This document shows, one piece after another, positions 12,097-23,559 of a stretch of 64,000 nucleotides of DNA. A program made the position numbers and the translations under genes. This DNA is from Icerya purchasi (taxonomy: Eukaryota; Arthropoda; Insecta; Hemiptera; Monophlebidae). Under the pieces are notes generated by a model. That model saw only the letters and a list, made by a program, of their open reading frames with translations. It made no database searches and was not told the DNA's origin. The DNA is taken from NCBI GenBank assembly GCA_039619475.1, contig CM077116.1:198981117-199045116 (forward strand), given 5' to 3'. Positions within the stretch are counted from its first letter, which is position 1. Each line of letters begins with the position of its first letter.

Positions 12097-13706
12097 TTAA
12101 TTATCGTGATTTCGAACGGCGCTATCATTATTTTTGGCAGCGGCACCGTGATCCAGGTGCAATTTCTTTCCGTCCACCGTTAAGGTGTTTTCGTGTCGCA
12201 CTGTCTCGTCCGCTTCTTCTTCTTCGTAGTCGTTGTCGTCCTCGGCATCCTCGTGATCGCGGTCGACCTCTGTGTCGACCTCGCGCTGGTGATAGTCGGC
12301 CACCTCCTCTATGTCTTCATTACCCAGCTGAGGATTGTACTGCTTGTTCCTGGTCGGCAGATTCTGCTGCTGCGGGTAGATGGCCGATGTCGGACTGTAG
12401 TAGTAATTCGGCTTATAAGAGTGAGCGGTTTGCGCGGCGACTGCCGCATTCGGCTTGTGTATTATCGGGTAATTGTAGCTTTGTTGCTGCAGCGAATTGT
12501 ATGGCGAATTGGTTGGCGGCGAACTGTAGTACGGCGACGAGTTGGCCGGGTAACTGTAGGACGGCTGATTGCGAGGCGGATATTTGTAATGGCCATCGGC
12601 AGCGTCCTTGTCGTCTTCTTCGCAAGTGTAACTGTTAGAGAATTTCTTCTTCCGGTAAACTACATCCGTCTGAACTTTCGGGCGTTTCTGTTGGTTATGC
12701 CGCTTCTTTTTCGCGCAGTCCTTCGTACAACCGGGTTTCGCGGTGCTCCGTTGTTGATTGTTAGCGGCGTTGTTGTACTGCGGATACTGATAGGACGAGT
12801 ACGGCCAAGTAGTTCGATAGTGACGTATGTAAACCGGCATCGGATTTCTCGTTCGAATGCGCAAGTTCAAGTCACGTGTGTGGATCGACTTGCCGGGAGC
12901 CGGTTGGTCCGGATTCGCGTCGTACACGTACGGCGAACTCGCAAAAGCCAGCGCCTTCTCTTTGGTGGCCAGGTCGGTAAGTTGCGGCGTCGTCGCGAGC
13001 TTTTCGTTGGTTTTCTTCGAACTGTCCTTCTTCTTCTTCTTCTTCTTCTTCTTACTCTTCGTTTTGTCTTTCTTCTTTTTCTTCTTTTTGCTCTTCTTCT
13101 TCTTCTTGTCTTTTTTCTTGCCGGTGCTGTGCTCTTCGTCGATAGCCTTCGTTATCTGAATGGACATGTTGGCCGAAGTGGAACTGTGCTGCTTCTCGCT
13201 GGTGACCGGTTTCTTTATCACCAGCTGACTCGGGATCTTCTTCGACGCCTGAATTTTCGCGATTTCCTGCTGCATGTCGTCCGGTATGGCGAAACTGTAC
13301 GGCTCTTGCTTCTTCCATTTGTCCAGGATCCCTCGGTAGATGGCTCGCGTTTCTGAATTCTTCGCTTCCTTCACTTTATTCATTTCCGGTCGCGGCGGCA
13401 ATATCGGTCTAGGGCTGGCTGCGGCCGACTTGGTGCTGGCGCTCGTTTCCTTCGGCGTCTCCGCAGCTATACTCTCCCCGTCGTCCTCCTCTCCCTCTTC
13501 TTCTTCTTGTTGCTCACCTTCGGGCGTTGCATCTTCCGACTCTCCTTCGCCCGGTTCTTCTTCTTCTTCTTCTTCTTGTTCTTCTTCGTTCTGTCCTCCG
13601 TCGTTTGGTCCTCCGTCATTTTGCTCTTCGTTATGCTGCCTGCCGTTGTCCTCTTCCTCTCCTTCTTCTACGTCGTCCGGGTTTTCCCGAACTTCTTTAA
13701 CGCCCC
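12097..13706 (-). CDS. Terminal coding exon of an unrecognised charge-block, Tyr/Pro/Asn-rich protein
   Basis: This is the one convincing host exon: clearly more GC-rich than its surroundings and open for 535 codons to a stop at 12097-12099. It begins at a plausible acceptor (minus-strand TTTGTTATAG, AG at 13708-13707), and the first two bases complete a codon split by the intron. Upstream exons, including the start codon, were not found. Protein blocks in order: a strongly acidic Glu/Gly/Asn segment (13700-13450); a segment with 'RAIYRGILDKWKKQEPYSFA'; a Lys-rich block (about 13118-13024) written in AAG codons; a Tyr-rich middle ('HYRTTWPYSSYQYPQY'); a Ser/Tyr/Pro/Gln-rich low-complexity stretch (12600-12340); a second acidic block ('DNDYEEEEADE'); and a His/Asp/Asn tail. 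Only three cysteines are seen, and no enzyme motif or membrane span. I do not recognise the family; the long plus-strand open frames over it are shadows. Confidence 0.72.
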
Positions 13707-14539
13707 CTATAACAAACGATCCGGTATGAAAATTCGGTTAAATTTTTTTTACGCCTACAGCTGCTCTTAAAATATATGTAAAAATTATTTTTTAATCCTT
13801 CCGACAAACAAAATTGCCTTTTTTTTAATTTTTTTTCAAAATGGTATAAATTTTTGTGCGAGTTTTCGATAAAATAAAACAAGAATCTATATTCTCGAAA
13901 CTGTCGATCATATTCGGTCCTACCAGCAGTTTGCTGTATCCGGTTTCAAGTCCCTGCGAGGTCTGTAATTTTCGTTACCGATGATTCTTTCTTTAATGAG
14001 AAACCCGCTATCTTGCTCGGTGCTGGCTGAAATTTTTCTGAAAATATAGTTGATGATTGTTGTAACTGCAATCGCTCTCTATCACTTTGCTAATGGCAGA
14101 TGTAACAAAATAATCGTGGTCTTTAAGCCGTTCCTGCGTTAATATGTGTTTGTTTCAGCAAATTTTGTTTCTTCTTAACCGTTTTAAACGATAGCCTACA
14201 AAGATACCAATAACCTGAACGACAATAATCATTCCGTACGGGTTGCATACTTTATAGTGTTATCCAAACAGTCAAAGAATTAGGAATATTTTGAATTCCG
14301 TTTTCACCCTACCCGTATTCGCAAGAAACGCTTCATTACATTAGATTTACATGATAATAGGCGCGAGTGTTTTTAAAGTGGTCTTGGCATTTTTAGTAGA
14401 TATTCTAAACTCGACGGTATTGTAAATTTCGTCAGTATCTTTGTTGGCAAGAACTAATCATAGCGTCTCTTCATTTAAAATTTAATTAATTATAACCTCA
14501 GTTCTGCGAGATATTTTGAACAAAACATTTTTCAACTAA
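13707..14539. other. Probable intron or upstream flank of the minus-strand gene
   Basis: Immediately 5' of the exon acceptor. I could not identify another exon of the gene here. AT-rich, with no transposon motifs. Confidence 0.4.
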
Positions 14540-15375
14540 CAACGCTTCAACGTTTTCAATTTCCTTCGCATGCAACCGTGTTTACAGATGGTTCGACTTT
14601 TATTCTCCTAGACCTTGGCTTTTCAGAATCTTTTCAGTTGCCTTCTTTCTGTTCTTCATTCATAAACGTATATCCTACGTTCCATTATTCTCATTTACTC
14701 CACTCACCTTTCCTCTAAATTCTTGATTATATCTGACTCCATGACCGCCCTTCAATTCATTCTCCCCTACCTGATCATTCCTGCGATTTTATCATACTCC
14801 GCATACGCTTACTTATGATCCACGTTCTTTCTTTCCTCCTTTGCATTTAAATTGATATTTACTGTGGGTTCCTAGTCATTCGGGCATCTTCGGTAATGAA
14901 GCGGCAGACTCCTTGGCACTCGGGTTTTTGCTTTTTCCCATTTCGTATCTTTAAAAAAATCCCACCGTCCAATCTCCTTTCGCTGTGCAAATTTTTTCAT
15001 CTTAGGTTTTGGTCGGATATGTATGTTTCCTCTTTCTCTAACAATTGTTCTTTTTATCTACCTGTTCAACCTAGTTTTCCTATGTCCTCTCCACTCAAAC
15101 GGAGAGCATCTTTGCGATGCAGACCATGTGTTCTATGAGTGTTCATCTCTTTCTGTTGAATAGTACTCTGCTTTCTACTTTAGTTTGCTGTGACTTGGCC
15201 TTCCTACTCCTTATTGCGCCTCTTTTGTCCTATCTTTTCCCTCTTTACAGATTGTTCCTTTTTTTTTTTCGTTTCTCCTAACAACATTTGATATCGTATC
15301 AAGATATAATTGACTAATTCTTATTATAATTGTTCCTAGGTAAAGGTCCCCGGTTGACGAGCCCAAAAAAAAAAA
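14540..15375 (+). pseudogene. Decayed LINE 3' end with RNase H and zinc knuckle
   Basis: Motifs are spread over several frames. They are 'ATVFTDGST' (RNase H first Asp, near 14580), 'SDSMTALQFILP' (third acidic site, near 14730), 'LWVPSHSGIFGNEAADSLA' (fourth site, 14865-14920), and a C-terminal knuckle ending 'CDADHVFYECSSL' (about 15115-15150). The fragment ends in GACGAGCCC plus an A-run at 15366-15376. It belongs with the relics at 23560-24445 and 33160-33532, which share the knuckle ending in HxxHxxFECS and differ from the 42.8-kb family. Frameshifts make it non-functional. Confidence 0.7.
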
Positions 15376-15414
15376 CAAACCCGAATTAAGTCTTTTTTTT
15401 TTATATATCTCAAT

Positions 15415-16113
15415 TATATTCAACAAAATGGATGGTGGTGGACAAATGTAAGCGAGACACTAATACTTCTGCAGGAAATATACATATTGGCTCCGAAGAA
15501 ATTGAAAGGGTGTCAAGATTTCAGTATCTGGGCACCTGGTTCTGTGAAGAAACCGACCAAAACATTGAGATTAGAATCAGAATAGAGAAAGCGAGAACAA
15601 AATTCCCCACAATGAAGAATTTGTTTACACGAAAAGATATTAGCCTACAGTTACGTATGAGGCTGATTAGATGTTACGTATTCACGATATCGCTACATGG
15701 AGTTGGAAGCTGGACACTTGCAATGGTATTGGAGAAAAGAATCCAGGCCTTCGAGATGTTTGTATACGTCGCATATTAAAAATCCCATGGACAGACCGCA
15801 TTACAAACCGGGAAGTCCTAGCCAGAATGTCAAAGGAAAGAGAATTATTGCTGACTATCTAAGAACGTAAACTAAATTACTACGGCCACATTCATCGTAA
15901 TGAAAAATACCGCTCGCTTCAACTGGTTTCATACAAGAAAAAATTGCCGGCAAAAGAAACGCAGGCAGAAGGAAGCTGCAGTGGGGAGCAGATTTACTCC
16001 GATGGTGCCGATGTTCACAAATAGATTTACGTAATACTGCCATTGATAAAATAAGGATGGCCCTACTGATCGCCAAACTTCGGTCGGAGACGGCCTAAGC
16101 AAGAAGAAGAAGA
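15415..16113 (+). pseudogene. RTE-like LINE 3' fragment with (AAG)n tail
   Basis: It begins inside the end of the reverse transcriptase ('TKWMVVDKCKRDTN') and continues with 'RVSRFQYLGTWF', 'RCYVFTISLHGVGSWTLA', then after a frameshift 'CIRRILKIPWTDRITNREVL' and 'KLNYYGHIHRNEKYRSLQL'. It ends with 'DLRNTAIDKIRMALLIAKLR' close to an (AAG)n tail at 16099-16113. This is the thumb and C-terminal region common to RTE-like endonuclease/reverse-transcriptase proteins. It differs from the 6.4-9.9 kb element in sequence and tail unit, so it is a second family. It lies 40 bases downstream of another LINE tail, but I found no clear TSD. Confidence 0.75.
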
Positions 16114-16914
16114 TATTTTGTTTTTTGTTTTTCATATGCACCGATCCTTTCGCTACATTTTGTATTTGGACAATTTTTCCAATTCTACTTGGGCTATACA
16201 AGTATTTAGAAATTGTATTGCACTTAAGAAAGCATGCATAATTAAATGTATATGTATTCTAATCATCCGTTAGTTTGGCAGATTCTAATTTTTTTAATGT
16301 TGTCAATTAGAAAAAAAATCAATAAATTCGAAATTAATGTTCGCGTTTAATTTTGAAGGCTCGTTGTTTGCAGCATTAACGGCTGAAACCCTAAAATCTC
16401 TCCATTTAACACTATGTCTACAAAGCAATTACTAACCAAACATGTAGGCGATGGTAAATTAAAAACGAACGTTCAAAGTAATTCAAAAACAGGCGAACTC
16501 TCACACAACTATTTTCTTGAGTCGTACTCTTTTCAATTAAAAAAAAAAAAATCACCTTATTTCTTTGTTTTTTCCTTAATTTTTATCCTTCGAATTACTT
16601 TTCTATTTCACTTCATCAAAACCGATTCAAAATAAATATTGCATTAATTTCGACCTTTCTCGGCGCTAACGTAAATATTTCAGTCTGTTGAATTAACATT
16701 TCTACCAATTAATGTAGAACTTCTGTTTTCAAGTTTTGCGAGTGAAGGTGCGTTAACGTTTTTTCGAGCGTTTATCTTTGATAAGAAGTTACCGCAGCTG
16801 TCTCCTTTCATCACATTTACATTTCAGTTACACTCACTGCAACATACTTTCGGTGTTTGCTATACACCGCTTATCTATATTTTTATCGCTTTAAATATAT
16901 AATTTATACGGGGT
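16114..16914. other. AT-rich DNA without a recognisable gene
   Basis: No motif or repeat was recognised apart from short A-runs. Confidence 0.5.
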
Positions 16915-16970
16915 ATGTTCGATGATGATTGGGAGGAGGAAACTCCTCCCAGTCGCTCGATTACTACGGG
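16915..16970 (+). CDS. Candidate first coding exon, acidic N-terminus
   Basis: An ATG at 16915 opens 'MFDDDWEEETPPSRSITT', followed by a possible splice donor (G|GTAACG at about 16970) before an in-frame TAG at 16981. A good acceptor (ATATTTCAG|GT) ends at 17027, which would give a very short intron of about 57 bases leading into the Asn-rich frame described next. The Asp/Trp/Glu start is reminiscent of some germline helicase N-termini, but no further similarity was found. An internal perfect hairpin (GGGAGGAG, GAAA loop, CTCCTCCC) lies at 16931-16950. Speculative. Confidence 0.2.
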
Positions 16971-17147
16971 TAACGATGTTTAGATGTGCTTCGATAATTC
17001 ATTGGCAGTAACTGATAATATTTCAGGTACTGAAGTGACAAAATTAGTTATGTTCTCTGAAAACATTGTTAGATCAAATAAAAACAATAATAATGGCATC
17101 AGCAGCAACAACAATAACAGTAATCGTAATAATAATAACGATAACTA

Positions 17148-17176
17148 CACGGTGTATCGGAAAAGTTCCCGAACTT
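17148..17176 (+). repeat. mariner left terminal inverted repeat
   Basis: 29 bp, identical to the reverse complement of 18437-18465, next to a TA. Confidence 0.95.
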
Positions 17177-17344
17177 CTTTTTTAGCACGTAAACAAGTGG
17201 CGCGATCCATTAAACAACACCCCTACTGTATCGCTACATCTTTCTAAAGTGTGTGTATAAGATTTCAGCAGTTTCCGTTGATTGGTTTGCGAGTTAGACG
17301 TATTTTAGTGAAGGTGTGTTTGGGTCGCATGTGCAAATCTGAAA

Positions 17345-18258
17345 ATGGATGAAAAGTGGGAAATTCGTTCAGCGATTAAATTCTACGTTAGACTTAAAAA
17401 AACGTATTTGGAAACGGGAAAATTGACCGATGATGATTTCGGTGAAGGTGTAGTATCACGTACGACTGTTTACACGTGGTATAAGCAGTTCAAGGACGAT
17501 AGGCAGTTGTTAGAAGATGATGACAGAACGGCCGTCGATAGCTGTTACCGGATGAAAACGAGGCTCGAGTGTGCGACCTGCTATTGAAAGATCGTCACAT
17601 GTCTCTCCGAATGTTAGCTAACAAATTGAATACCAGTAAGGATAGCGTAGAAACGATTTTGAAAGAAAAAATGCACCGTAGGAAGGTATTTCTCGATTTG
17701 TTCTGCACTTTCTCACACCAGAACAGAAGCAACATCGCATCGATTGTTGTCAAGATTTTATCGAGAATTGTGATGCGGATCTGAACTTTCTAACTTCAAA
17801 TGTTACTATAGACGAAAGTTGGTGATTTCAATACGACCCTTGAACAAAACGTCAGTCATCCGCATGGCTCAGTCCAAGTGTTCCGAAACTTCAGAAAGTG
17901 CCCCAACAAAAATCCAAAGTGAAAACCATGCTCATCGCATATTTTGATGCAAAAGGGTTAATTCATCACGAATACCTGCCTCCAAATCAAACAGTGAACG
18001 CTACCTACTACGTCGACGTCCTAAAACGTCTCAAGCGTAGGATTCAGCGTGTACAGCCCGAGTACAAGGAGCCCGGATCGTGGAGTCTGTATCACGACAA
18101 TGCGCCCGCGCATTCGGTGAGCATTGTCAAGTATTATCTCGCTAAAAATTAAATTTCACGGATCAATCACGCCCCCTATTCGCTTGATTTAGTACCTGCC
18201 GACTTTCTCTGGTTCCCGAAGTTTAAAATACATCTGAAACGACGATTTTTGACTACGT
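17345..18258 (+). pseudogene. mariner transposase, inactivated
   Basis: The frame starts at ATG 17345 with a DNA-binding domain ('KWEIRSAIKFYVRLKKTYLE', then 'SRTTVYTWYKQFKDDRQ'), and is broken by a frameshift near 17575 and others before 17890. The catalytic DD(34)D set is visible. The first Asp lies in 'VTIDESW' followed by an in-frame stop (about 17805-17825). The second lies in 'YHDNAPAH' (about 18092-18115). The third lies in 'APYSLDLVPADFLWFPKFK' (about 18165-18225), after another in-frame TAA (18150-18152). All three Asp codons survive, but at least two stops and two frameshifts rule out a functional protein. The element would bind its terminal repeats and cut at TA sites if intact. 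Confidence 0.9.
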
Positions 18259-18436
18259 AGCAGCCATTGAAACTCCTTGCACCGAGCGTCTCAGAGCTAT
18301 TACTTTAGAGGAGTACCAGAGAAGCTTCGAATCGCTGTATAAGCGATCAAATACGTCTATACTTCGGGAAGGTGTCTATGTTGAAAGCTAATTCGAATAA
18401 ATTACTTTACTTCCAATTGTACTTCATTTATTTCAA

Positions 18437-18465
18437 AAGTTCGGGAACTTTTCCGATACACCGTG
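18437..18465 (-). repeat. mariner right terminal inverted repeat
   Basis: 29 bp, perfect inverted copy of 17148-17176, followed by TA. Confidence 0.95.
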
Positions 18466-18681
18466 TATGTGAAAAAGAATTCTAGTAATAGTAGTAGAAT
18501 CATTAATAAAAATAGATATTTTGAATTTTATCGCCCGTACGGTTCAGGTATATACAAGATTTTTGTTAAACGACTTTCTTTTGCACATTTAAGTAGAATA
18601 TCAATTAGTGCCCCGAAAGTCGCAGAAATATTAAGAAATAATTCCCTATTGAAAAACTTGTTTGCTGAATTAAAAAGATAA

Positions 18682-21600
18682 GTCGGAATCGGAGTAATTG
18701 TTCAATACACTTCTCCGACCTCCGCTATGAACTTGTTGACCATCTTTGACCCATGTCGATATATCCCGTCTTACTTAGTATCTCGATCTGCTGTTATTAA
18801 AAACATCGAGTGAAACTTTTTGTTAGATCGCAGCAGACACAGGTTACAGAAATATCCGGGGAATCTTCAACGGACTCCGAACACCATTTTTTGTTGAAAG
18901 GCAATAAATAATATATTTCTTAGAGAGAAAGAACCTGTACATAAATATATTAATTAAAAATCCGCTTAAATAAATAAGTATTATTTACATTTAAAAACGA
19001 AAGAAGGAAGTGGAAAAATAGATGCAGTTGATGGAGTAAGGAAACGGGGAATGATGAAAATTGCATGGTCAAGAATGATCAAAAAACAGATGATTGATGT
19101 GATGAACAATTTTATTTTCAGGTATGGAGCTCACTTGACGCTCATAAGTATTTCAGTAAACTAGATGAAGTCGCAGAAATCTGCTTCATAACATAGACAA
19201 CTGAATTGCTGAATAACGGCAAGTATTAATGATTTAAAATCGTCATATTACAAATAATCCTTTATAATAATGTCTTTCAATTTTTTTTAAATATACGAAC
19301 ATGCAATTTAGTAGCCTATACACTGCGTATTAGTTATGTTCTAGTAAAACATACACTAAAATTACGGACTATTTAATAAAGAATTCTACAACAGAGACGT
19401 TTTAACAATGGCTATTGGAAATATTATTTAAATTTTAACATTTGCTGTCGTGGAATGTACATATAATGTTTGTGCCAACTATTGTATTCGTAAGATTTCC
19501 AAAAGAAAGGAAAACTGAAGAGAGGAAATACGTTTTTGCTAAGAATACATAGTTCATTAAATAAAAAATAAAAAAAATAAACGTTTAAACAAGTATTAAT
19601 GTGCCCGTGAAGGTGCGATCAGCGGCTTGCGGGTGGGTGACTGACACGATGAAAACGGTGAATAAAGATTGAAAAGCAGAAAATTTGGGCCATCAGAAAT
19701 AGTATTTAGTTTGAATCTAATGAATCTTTTGGAAAGCGACATGAAAATAGAAAAAGAGGGGGGGGGGGTAGATTGCAAAAATACTTTCAGTAGCTTTGAG
19801 AAATGGACGTGAGGAAATGGATAGAACGATTCATTGTAAGATTAATAATAAGGGAAGAAAATTGAACTGAAATGCTGACATTTTTTCTTTTAGAGTTGAC
19901 AGGTACACATTATCAAAAGAAAAAATGCCGATAAAGAAAACTAAAGGAAGAAAAGAAATAATGCTTTTGGATAAAGGATTTGTAAATATTGGGAATAAAA
20001 AAACTAATTCAATCAAAAGGTCCGATACTAGGTCGAAAGTTAATGATATCATTGGAAAACAATTTGTTTCAGACAACAAACAAAGTGCCTGTTTAACATA
20101 CCTTCAAGTAGTTATCTGATATAGGATGCTAAGGAAATCAGACGTAAAGAAGAACATTTTTTATAAATCGGAATAAGATTTCCAGCAGGCAGGTACTGTT
20201 GGAAAGAAAAACGATAAAAAGTTTGAGGTCTAACTCATTGGTCCCGACTAACTCTTTGGTAATATTCAAATTTTACAGTTCATTATTTTTTCCACCTTAC
20301 CTAACTATTTGACTTCTTTTAATGTCATTATTTTTCATTTTACTTCATATTCTCTCAATCTTTTATTGTTCCTTAAGCGTTTTTCCCTTTCCTTTCTGTT
20401 TACTTTCGCTTTTCTTTATTCTAATGTTCCCAGTATTCGATACATTATTACAAATGAACATGGTCTCAGGGCTTTAGCGTGTTTATTACATCTCCGTAAT
20501 ATCGTTCGATAGGGTTTAAATTTTAGTATTAAAGGCTTTAGGTTGGTTAAAGCAATCGTAACAACTGGTACAGAAGTTCTGCTGGCCCAGTTATAAATTA
20601 AATTGGTTTTTTCGTACATAATGTTTCCTCAAATTTCTCTCTCTGTTCTAATCAATTTAACATTGTTTATTCCATTTCTTGTAACCTTGCTTGTCCTCTT
20701 AACCTGATTTCTATTTATGTTCCTTGCGGTCATGATATTTGTTGTTACTTCTTTATTAAATTTCATCCTACAACTATTTATTATCGGCAGTGATCGAGAA
20801 TGCTCACTTTCTAGCGTGGGGTTGCAGAATTTATAACATCAACGACACCTTTAGCCCTCTCCATTTGACTTTTTCTTCTCCTACTAATAATTTTAACTTT
20901 AAGTATTCTTCCGGTAGTAATCATGCTACTATTCTGATGATCTCTCTGAATCTTCCTTCTGTTACTTATTCAGGCCTCTTTATTCTATTCCATGGCATAT
21001 ATTTAAAACTGAATGTGTTCCGTTTTTGTGTAAATTTTCCCTAATATTCAAGCTGGTTTCGATCCTATATGTGTTTATAGTCCTTTTTACAATTTGTCAC
21101 GTTTGGCCTTAACAATTTTTCCCCATTCCAATACTTCAATCGTCATAGAACAACGTTTTCGTTTTGGTGATGCAACACTACATTTGACCATGGTCAACCC
21201 TTTTTTAGAACTTTTCATGTAAACGCGATAACTGAAAATGTTCCTACTAACAAACGGTCGAATGCAAAACTTTGGCACTTATCGAAAGCCTCAAAGAAGT
21301 CCAAAGAATTTCCGCTCTTTTTTCTCCAGAACTACCTTCTTTTCACATATATGATGAATGACTAGAACTTTTAAATTTCCATCCTCTAAACGTTCTACCA
21401 ATTTCAACATTCCCGGTGAAAGCGTACTTTATTAAATATCGACGATACACCTTATTTTTTCCATAAAACCTGTCTGAACGATGTAAAAACCGTATTCAAT
21501 TTCCTTCAAGTTGATTAATAAGAGGAATCATAAAAAATATCCCGTAGACGAGTTAGCGATAAAAGCACATTTTTAACGGATTCGGTAAAATTTACACTTT

Positions 21601-22902
21601 TCTATCGCATTTCTCATATTAAATTATCCTTTTTTAAATGAATTTCGGCGGGTGTTCAAATGATTGAAGGAATACTGTTTTGGTCGGTTCATACTGTTTA
21701 CTTGGCTGATTTAATTCCACGTTTAACCAACTGTTTATTATTCAAAAATATCATTTGCATATTTCGAGTTGTACTAAACTTTAACGAATTACCAGAAATG
21801 ACATTGGATGGATTGAACATCACTAAACGATAAGATAGGCTATCCGTATCTTTCCCATTCTCGTCTTCATCGTCGCACTTTATATGACCATATTTATAGA
21901 TGAGTAAGAATGCCATGAATACCTGAAAAATAATTAAAACGTTAATTTTAATACGTTATTCAATATTATTCAAGACTTTTGCGGATAATTTCAGGTAATA
22001 TGAGAACGAAAATTTTCTCAAATTCATATTCCCGGCGAATTTAGGATTTTTCATAATTCATTAGTCCTCTTCTTTAATATTTCTAAAATTATTATTTTCT
22101 GTAGAATGAGAAGTGATGTGTACATTTTTCAATTTTTGAAAAAATTATTCTTTTTAACAAAAATTTATGCTTATTTTTGCTTTGCTATTTAAAATGAACA
22201 AACTCTCGCATTAGGATGTAATTAAATAAAAAATTGGACGCCTATTGGAAAGTTAATATATTTCATGTATAAAACAAGAGAGGTACTTTAAATACTTTCC
22301 AAACTCTAACTGAGATATTTTAACTTTTCTTTTCGATTTAAGTAATTGTGCACGTATATTATAGTCTTTCTATCGCGCTGTTTATCATTGTTCAGTTGTT
22401 GTTCGACTACATCAAGTCTTATAAACCGAGATGAGAGCGTTTCCTTTTATCTTCATTCGTTTCAGTCAGTTGGATTGCGTGTGGCACGCTTTGTATTACA
22501 AGATATAATCTTAATCAATTAGTACGTGTTTAAGTTCGTGATTCTTTTATATCTAACCTGATCCTCGAGCATATAAAAACTGGTGAGATTATTTCTATTT
22601 TACGAATTATATTTATTTAGTATTATTTCCTACTTCTTCTGTTAATATTGTCAGGTACGCTACTTTGCTGACACGTCTACAGCGGATAATCCGACTCGCG
22701 CTGCACAACCAATTTATGCACACACACACAGATACACCGACATACATCGGCAAATATATTATAGCCAGCTAAATTTATTTCGTATTCCGCACCAGGCCTC
22801 TAGCCAGATCTAAATCAGTAGCACATATCTAGTACGGCTCGTGAATATCTGCAACACATAAAACCAAATATTCACTTATACACGTGTCACCATCACAAAT
22901 TT
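18682..22902. other. AT-rich DNA without a recognisable gene
   Basis: Over 4 kb with nothing I can name. A G-run lies at 19757-19768. The stretch 20280-21060 is pyrimidine-rich on the plus strand, in the style of the decayed LINE relics nearby, but it holds no motif I can defend. Small open frames here lack support. Confidence 0.45.
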
Positions 22903-23265
22903 CTTCTTCTTCTTCATCCGCCGTCTCCGTTACGAAGGTTGGCGATCAACACGGCAATGTCTTTTTTTGACATGGTAGATCTGAACCTTTTAATGGGCGA
23001 ACAAACGATGAAAATCCTTTGTCCACGAATTTTATGGCCGCCTTTTTAATCTTTGGCCCAAAAGCTTTCCTTCCATAATGAGACGTAAAATCTCATATTT
23101 TTGGCCTCTTATGATGTGGTCTAGATATCGTAGTTTAATTACCTTAATCAAATTTAATAATTCCGGGTGCTTATTCATTCTTTTGAAGACTTCTTTATTA
23201 GTAATTTTTAAGATCCACGGAATTTTCATCATACGCCTATACAAATATATAATTCAAAGGCCTGT
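22903..23265 (-). pseudogene. RTE-like LINE 3' end, (AAG)n tail
   Basis: On the minus strand it reads 'MYRRMMKIPWILKITNKEVF', then 'KLRYLDHIIRGQKYEILRLI' and 'MEGKLLGQRLKRRP'. Near 22960 it gives 'KDIAVLIANLRNGDGG' and closes with (AAG)n (22903-22917 read in reverse). It is the same C-terminal region and tail type as 15415-16113, in the opposite orientation. Frameshifted and 5' truncated. Confidence 0.7.
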
Positions 23266-23559
23266 ATAAACTAGATATATGATAATAACTAAGAAATGAA
23301 TGAAAATGAAGGTGGTGAGATTGATAACGGTACAAATCGGAAATAATAATGAGTGAAAACCGTTAAGAGAATGGGTGAGAAGCGTCAGTTGGTTAAATTT
23401 TCAAAACTGACTTAAACCGTTACGAAATACTATTCAATGATGACGATTATCGTGAAGAAAATGAACAGCCACTTCTGTTCCGAGATCCGTGCATTTTCTT
23501 GTTTTTTTTTTTTTTTTTAATCTTCGAGTAAACGAAATTTTAAATATAGGCGAAATGAC

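Larger units (their letters stand above)
17148..18465 (+). mobile_element. mariner element with perfect 29-bp terminal repeats
   Basis: A 1318-bp element, the normal size for mariner. The first 29 bases (17148-17176, starting CACGGTGTATCGG) are an exact reverse complement of the last 29 (18437-18465). TA dinucleotides flank it at 17146-17147 and 18466-18467, as expected for TA target duplication. Intact ends beside a dead transposase suggest it may still be mobilised in trans by a related enzyme; that is inference. Confidence 0.95.
16984..18681 (+). pseudogene. Asn-rich open frame split by a mariner insertion
   Basis: The left part (16984-17147) reads in one frame into Asn-rich codons (AAY repeats). 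The right part (18466-18681) resumes in the same frame after the mariner, with 'NRYFEFYRPYGSGIYKIF' and 'ISISAPKVAEIL', and a stop at 18679-18681. Leaving out the element and one TA copy keeps the frame open: about 125 codons. I do not recognise the product. The N-rich stretch could be a microsatellite rather than coding sequence, so the existence of a real gene is uncertain. If real, the gene is disrupted in this haplotype. Confidence 0.3.

Noticed and set aside
12087..13770. Several long plus-strand open frames (up to 387 codons) over the minus-strand exon
   Set aside because: They are rich in Leu/Val/Arg/Phe because they antisense the Lys/Glu/Asn codons of the real exon, and no domain is visible.
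16915..16980. Identification of the acidic start as a Vasa-type helicase
   Set aside because: Only a short Asp/Trp/Glu start is similar; no helicase motif follows and an in-frame stop is near.
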